A stretch of DNA of 8,824 nt from Treponema sp. (GTDB lineage: Bacteria; Spirochaetota; Spirochaetia; Treponematales; Treponemataceae): the NCBI GenBank assembly GCA_012513125.1, contig JAAZCS010000021.1, forward strand, positions 1-8,824. Reading direction: 5' to 3'. How positions within the stretch are numbered: the stretch's first letter is position 1; each line of letters begins with the position of its first letter. This document shows, one piece after another, positions 6,086 to 8,824 of the stretch. The position numbers and the translations under genes were made by a program. A model generated the notes under the pieces. The model saw only the letters and a program-made list of their open reading frames with translations, searched no databases and had not been told where the DNA came from.

Positions 6086-8271
6086 AGAAATTTTTTCTAG
6101 TTATTTTATTTGCGGTGGCTTTTTCTGTTTATGCTAAGACATCATTTAATAGTTTAGATTTGAATAATGACAATGAACTTTTATTTACAGTAAGAAATGA
6201 TTTACAAAACACTGTTTCATATGAATCGCTTTTTTATTCAGAAATTGAAGATGGAGGTGCAAAAACAACGCCTGAACTTCTATCCTGCTATCCAGAATCT
6301 ATTGAGATGATAAAAAATGGAAAGGTTTTGCAAATTAGAAACAGATTTGGACGTGCTGAATATTCAGATGAGACTACTTTTTTTAATTGGAAAGAAAGAA
6401 CAGATGGAATTACGTCAAAATTTTTAAATATTGAAAATATTTCAATAAGCCCAGATGGAAATTGGGAATGCAAAATAATTCAAGATTCACTTTTTTCAGG
6501 TGCATTAATCATTTTAAATATAAATAGTGGAAAAATCATTGAACTTTCATCAAATATAAACATTCAAAATGGTTCACTGCCTGTTAAATGGTCAGAAGAT
6601 AGTTCAATTCTTTTGTACGAAAAGAATGAAAACATCTATTTTTGCAATCCAGATGCATTGGCTAGGAATGTTGAAGTTGATGAAAAATATAGAAAAATTG
6701 GAAGGGGTACAATTAACAGTGTAGATTGGGCTTCTCAAAAATATCTTGCATATATTGACGATTACATTTTGTACAAAATAAACATAAAGGAACTCTATTC
6801 TCTAGGTTTATATTCAGAAATTATTGGAAAAGGAAATATTATTGGTAGGCTTCCTGTTCGCTTTAATGCTAAAACTGACCGTTTTAGTGCCGATTCAAAT
6901 GTTTTATCAATCGTAATGATTCAGAATGAACATCTTTTTTCATATTTAAAGACAAAATCTGTTAATTTTGAATATTTGGACATGGTTTATTCAAAACCTT
7001 ATGCAGATTCATCGGCTTCTTTGTTAAATTCATTCGTTTTTTGGGACTCATCAAATAATCCATATATTTGGCAGACTAAATTGCCTTATAATGATAAGAA
7101 TCAAAAATCATCAATTTATAAAATTTCCACAACTTTAACTCCTATTCTAGAAATTGAAGATTCATCTTTGCCTTCTTTTTGTCCCGACAAGTCAAAATTG
7201 GCATTTGTCTCAAAATCAACAGTTTTTATTTACAATATAAATTCTTGGCAAAAAGTATCTTCACTTGAAGGTGAAAATATTGTTTCTCTTGCATGGAAAG
7301 ATAACAATTCCATGTTTGTCGGTGGAGATAAAACAATCAAAAAATGGGATTTAACAAAAGCTACATATGAGGTAATTATGCTTTCATCTGTTTCAAATTC
7401 ATATTGGGACAAATCAAGCAACAAAATAATTGCAGAAAATGGAGTCGATAGTTTTTATAATTATGATAAGCTTAAACATACATGGCAAAAAATAATTGTT
7501 GAGAATAATTTTCAAAAGCAAATTCAAAATGGATATTATCGTGTTTTTAATGGAACAACACAAAATGTTTTATTTGAAAATGCTTTATATATTCGCACAT
7601 TATTTGGAGATGCAGTAACAAAACCGTTGTATAAAGAAAGTGTTGCTAAAGCTCCAGCTCCAAAAAAAGTGGCAATCGTATTTGATGCGTATGACAATGC
7701 TGACGGCTTGCCTGTAATTCTTTCAGTTTTAAAAAAATACAATTTGAAGGCAACTTTCTTTATTAATGGAGAATTTATTAAAAGATATCCTTCAGAAACT
7801 TATCAAATAGTAGTAAATGGACATGAATGTGCATCAATGTTCTTTTCAACTGCAACAATTACCGATGATTCTTTTATTATAGACGGTGATTTTATCAGAA
7901 GAGGACTTGCTCGAAATGAAGATGAATTTTTTCAGTGTACAGGAAGTGAATTGTCTCTTTATTGGCATGCACCGTATTACAAAACAGACTCTTCGATTAT
8001 AGAAGAAGGAAGAAATGCTGGTTATGAATATATATCAGGAAACAGCTATATCAATACAGTCGAATTAAATAGTGGCATTGAACCACAAGAGATAATAACC
8101 AAATATTTTAATAATTTAGACAAAATGAAAAGTACAGTTTTTCCAATAACAATTGGATATGCTGGTGAGAATAAAATAAATCCACTGTATGATTATCTAA
8201 ATTTGATAATTAAAACGCTTCTTGATAAAAATTGCGACATCGAAACAATAACAGGTCTTAAATCAAAATAA
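6082..8271 (+). CDS. Exported propeller-like protein with a C-terminal degenerate NodB (polysaccharide deacetylase) domain
   Basis: A 729-residue protein starting with a signal peptide (MKKFFLVILFAVAFSVYA, likely cut after Ala18); there is no lipobox Cys, so it is probably soluble in the periplasm. Residues about 110-460 contain repeated TolB/WD-like blade motifs (SISPDGNWE, KWSEDSSILLY, SFCPDKSKLAFVS, LAWKDNNSMFVG), suggesting a beta-propeller. An Ala/Pro linker (522-529) leads to a NodB-fold domain (about 528-725), recognised from IVFDAYDNADG, LKKYNLKATFFINGEFI, the GHE motif and WHAPYY. The catalytic motifs are eroded: FDD is FDA (Ala536), the HxxxH metal pair is Met586/Thr590, the RxPxG Arg is His629, and no terminal LxH motif is visible. 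It is therefore probably not an active deacetylase and may bind glycan instead. The ATG overlaps the upstream stop (ATGA), with GGGG 8 nt before it. Confidence 0.85.
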   Translation: MKKFFLVILFAVAFSVYAKTSFNSLDLNNDNELLFTVRNDLQNTVSYESLFYSEIEDGGAKTTPELLSCYPESIEMIKNGKVLQIRNRFGRAEYSDETTFFNWKERTDGITSKFLNIENISISPDGNWECKIIQDSLFSGALIILNINSGKIIELSSNINIQNGSLPVKWSEDSSILLYEKNENIYFCNPDALARNVEVDEKYRKIGRGTINSVDWASQKYLAYIDDYILYKINIKELYSLGLYSEIIGKGNIIGRLPVRFNAKTDRFSADSNVLSIVMIQNEHLFSYLKTKSVNFEYLDMVYSKPYADSSASLLNSFVFWDSSNNPYIWQTKLPYNDKNQKSSIYKISTTLTPILEIEDSSLPSFCPDKSKLAFVSKSTVFIYNINSWQKVSSLEGENIVSLAWKDNNSMFVGGDKTIKKWDLTKATYEVIMLSSVSNSYWDKSSNKIIAENGVDSFYNYDKLKHTWQKIIVENNFQKQIQNGYYRVFNGTTQNVLFENALYIRTLFGDAVTKPLYKESVAKAPAPKKVAIVFDAYDNADGLPVILSVLKKYNLKATFFINGEFIKRYPSETYQIVVNGHECASMFFSTATITDDSFIIDGDFIRRGLARNEDEFFQCTGSELSLYWHAPYYKTDSSIIEEGRNAGYEYISGNSYINTVELNSGIEPQEIITKYFNNLDKMKSTVFPITIGYAGENKINPLYDYLNLIIKTLLDKNCDIETITGLKSK

Positions 8272-8278
8272 TACCTTG

Positions 8279-8307
8279 TTGTTAAAAATGTATTAAATCG
8301 CTATAAT
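8279..8307 (+). promoter_or_regulatory. Sigma-70-like promoter for the EF-G gene
   Basis: TTGTTA (8279-8284), a 17-nt spacer and a perfect TATAAT (8302-8307) stand between the NodB-fold gene and the EF-G gene. Transcription would begin near 8314, giving a leader of about 30 nt. The -35 box begins 7 nt after the upstream stop codon. No terminator hairpin separates the two genes, so read-through from upstream may also contribute. Confidence 0.7.
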
Positions 8308-8331
8308 TCTAGATTCATTATATTATTTTAT

Positions 8332-8335
8332 GGAG
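8332..8335 (+). promoter_or_regulatory. Shine-Dalgarno GGAG for the EF-G gene
   Basis: GGAG lies 8 nt before the ATG at 8344, which opens the conserved EF-G N-terminus. An overlapping ATG at 8330 is out of frame and is not the start. Confidence 0.65.
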
Positions 8336-8343
8336 CAATATTT

Positions 8344-8824
8344 ATGGAAATCGAGAAAATGCGAAATATCGGTATTATGGCTCATATCGATGCTGGAAAA
8401 ACAACAACAACAGAAAGAATCCTTTATTATACAAAAAAAATACATAAAATTGGTGAAATTGATGATGGTCAGGCGACAATGGATTGGATGACCCAAGAGC
8501 AAGAGCGTGGAATAACAATTTGTTCAGCCGCTACTACAACCTATTGGAACAATTATCAAATCAATATTATTGATACTCCAGGACACGTTGACTTTACCGC
8601 AGAAGTTGAGCGTTCATTAAGAGTTCTTGATGGTGCAATTGCAGTAATTTGTGCTGTTGATGGAGTTCAACCACAAACAGAAACAGTATGGAAGCAGGCA
8701 GATGAATTCAATGTTCCACGAATCTGTTTTATGAATAAAATGGATCGTATTGGTGCTGATTTTTTTGGTTCCATGGAAGATGTTCATCAAAAATTCGGTG
8801 CAGAAACATTAGCTTTGCAAATTC
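8344..8824 (+). CDS. fusA: Elongation factor G, probably the spirochaetal EF-G2 type; N-terminal part, truncated by the window edge
   Basis: The first 160 residues of a ribosome-associated translational GTPase; the full protein is usually near 690. The GTP-binding motifs are all present: P-loop AHIDAGKT (13-20), switch I RGITI (55-59), DTPGH (77-81) and NKMD (131-134). The wording around them ([41 protein letters not shown]) resembles, from memory, the second EF-G of Borrelia and Treponema (fusA-2, spdEFG2) more than the canonical spirochaetal EF-G1. In Borrelia that second form has been reported to act in ribosome recycling with RRF rather than in translocation. The assignment is provisional, since most of the protein is missing. 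It has its own promoter and a GGAG site, and appears functionally unrelated to the envelope genes upstream. Confidence 0.95.
   Translation, partial: MEIEKMRNIGIMAHIDAGKTTTTERILYYTKKIHKIGEIDDGQATMDWMTQEQERGITICSAATTTYWNNYQINIIDTPGHVDFTAEVERSLRVLDGAIAVICAVDGVQPQTETVWKQADEFNVPRICFMNKMDRIGADFFGSMEDVHQKFGAETLALQI

Noticed and set aside
6082..8271. Annotating this gene simply as an active polysaccharide deacetylase
   Set aside because: The NodB fold is recognisable, but the metal and catalytic residues are mostly replaced, so activity cannot be assumed.

Overview
The window is a low-GC, gene-dense stretch that most resembles a spirochaete of the Treponema group. The clues are an elongation factor G at the right edge that reads like the spirochaetal EF-G2 type, a Maf/DUF115 protein of the kind linked to flagellin glycosylation, and a class B penicillin-binding protein next to a signal peptidase. 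The assignment rests on remembered protein similarity and base composition, not on a search. No mobile element, CRISPR array, tRNA or rRNA was seen, and no gene-free gap exceeds 75 bp.

Layout. (1) Positions 1-479 (+) hold the C-terminal half of endonuclease IV (nfo), cut by the left edge. (2) Positions 488-4523 (-) look like one three-gene operon, read right to left: a small type I signal peptidase (lepB), an FtsI-like transpeptidase with a C-terminal PASTA domain, and a Maf/DUF115 protein that starts at TTG inside the end of the transpeptidase gene. A good sigma-70-like promoter (TCGACA-17-TACAAT) lies just upstream of lepB. (3) Positions 4590-8271 (+) run divergently from a 66-bp gap: a membrane-anchored protein with two LysM domains and an M23 peptidase domain, an 81-residue zinc-ribbon/coiled-coil protein, and an exported propeller-like protein ending in a NodB (polysaccharide deacetylase) fold. 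The last two overlap by ATGA. (4) Positions 8344-8824 (+) are the start of an EF-G gene with its own promoter (TTGTTA-17-TATAAT), running off the right edge.

How the genes fit together. The two divergent operons are mostly about the cell envelope: septal peptidoglycan synthesis (FtsI-like), peptidoglycan binding or hydrolysis (LysM-M23), protein export (LepB), a probable glycan transferase (Maf) and an exported NodB-fold protein. A shared division or wall-remodelling role is inference from adjacency. Most genes belong to known families. The most unusual items are the NodB domain, which has lost nearly all of its metal-binding and catalytic motif residues, and the small coupled zinc-ribbon protein of unknown function.
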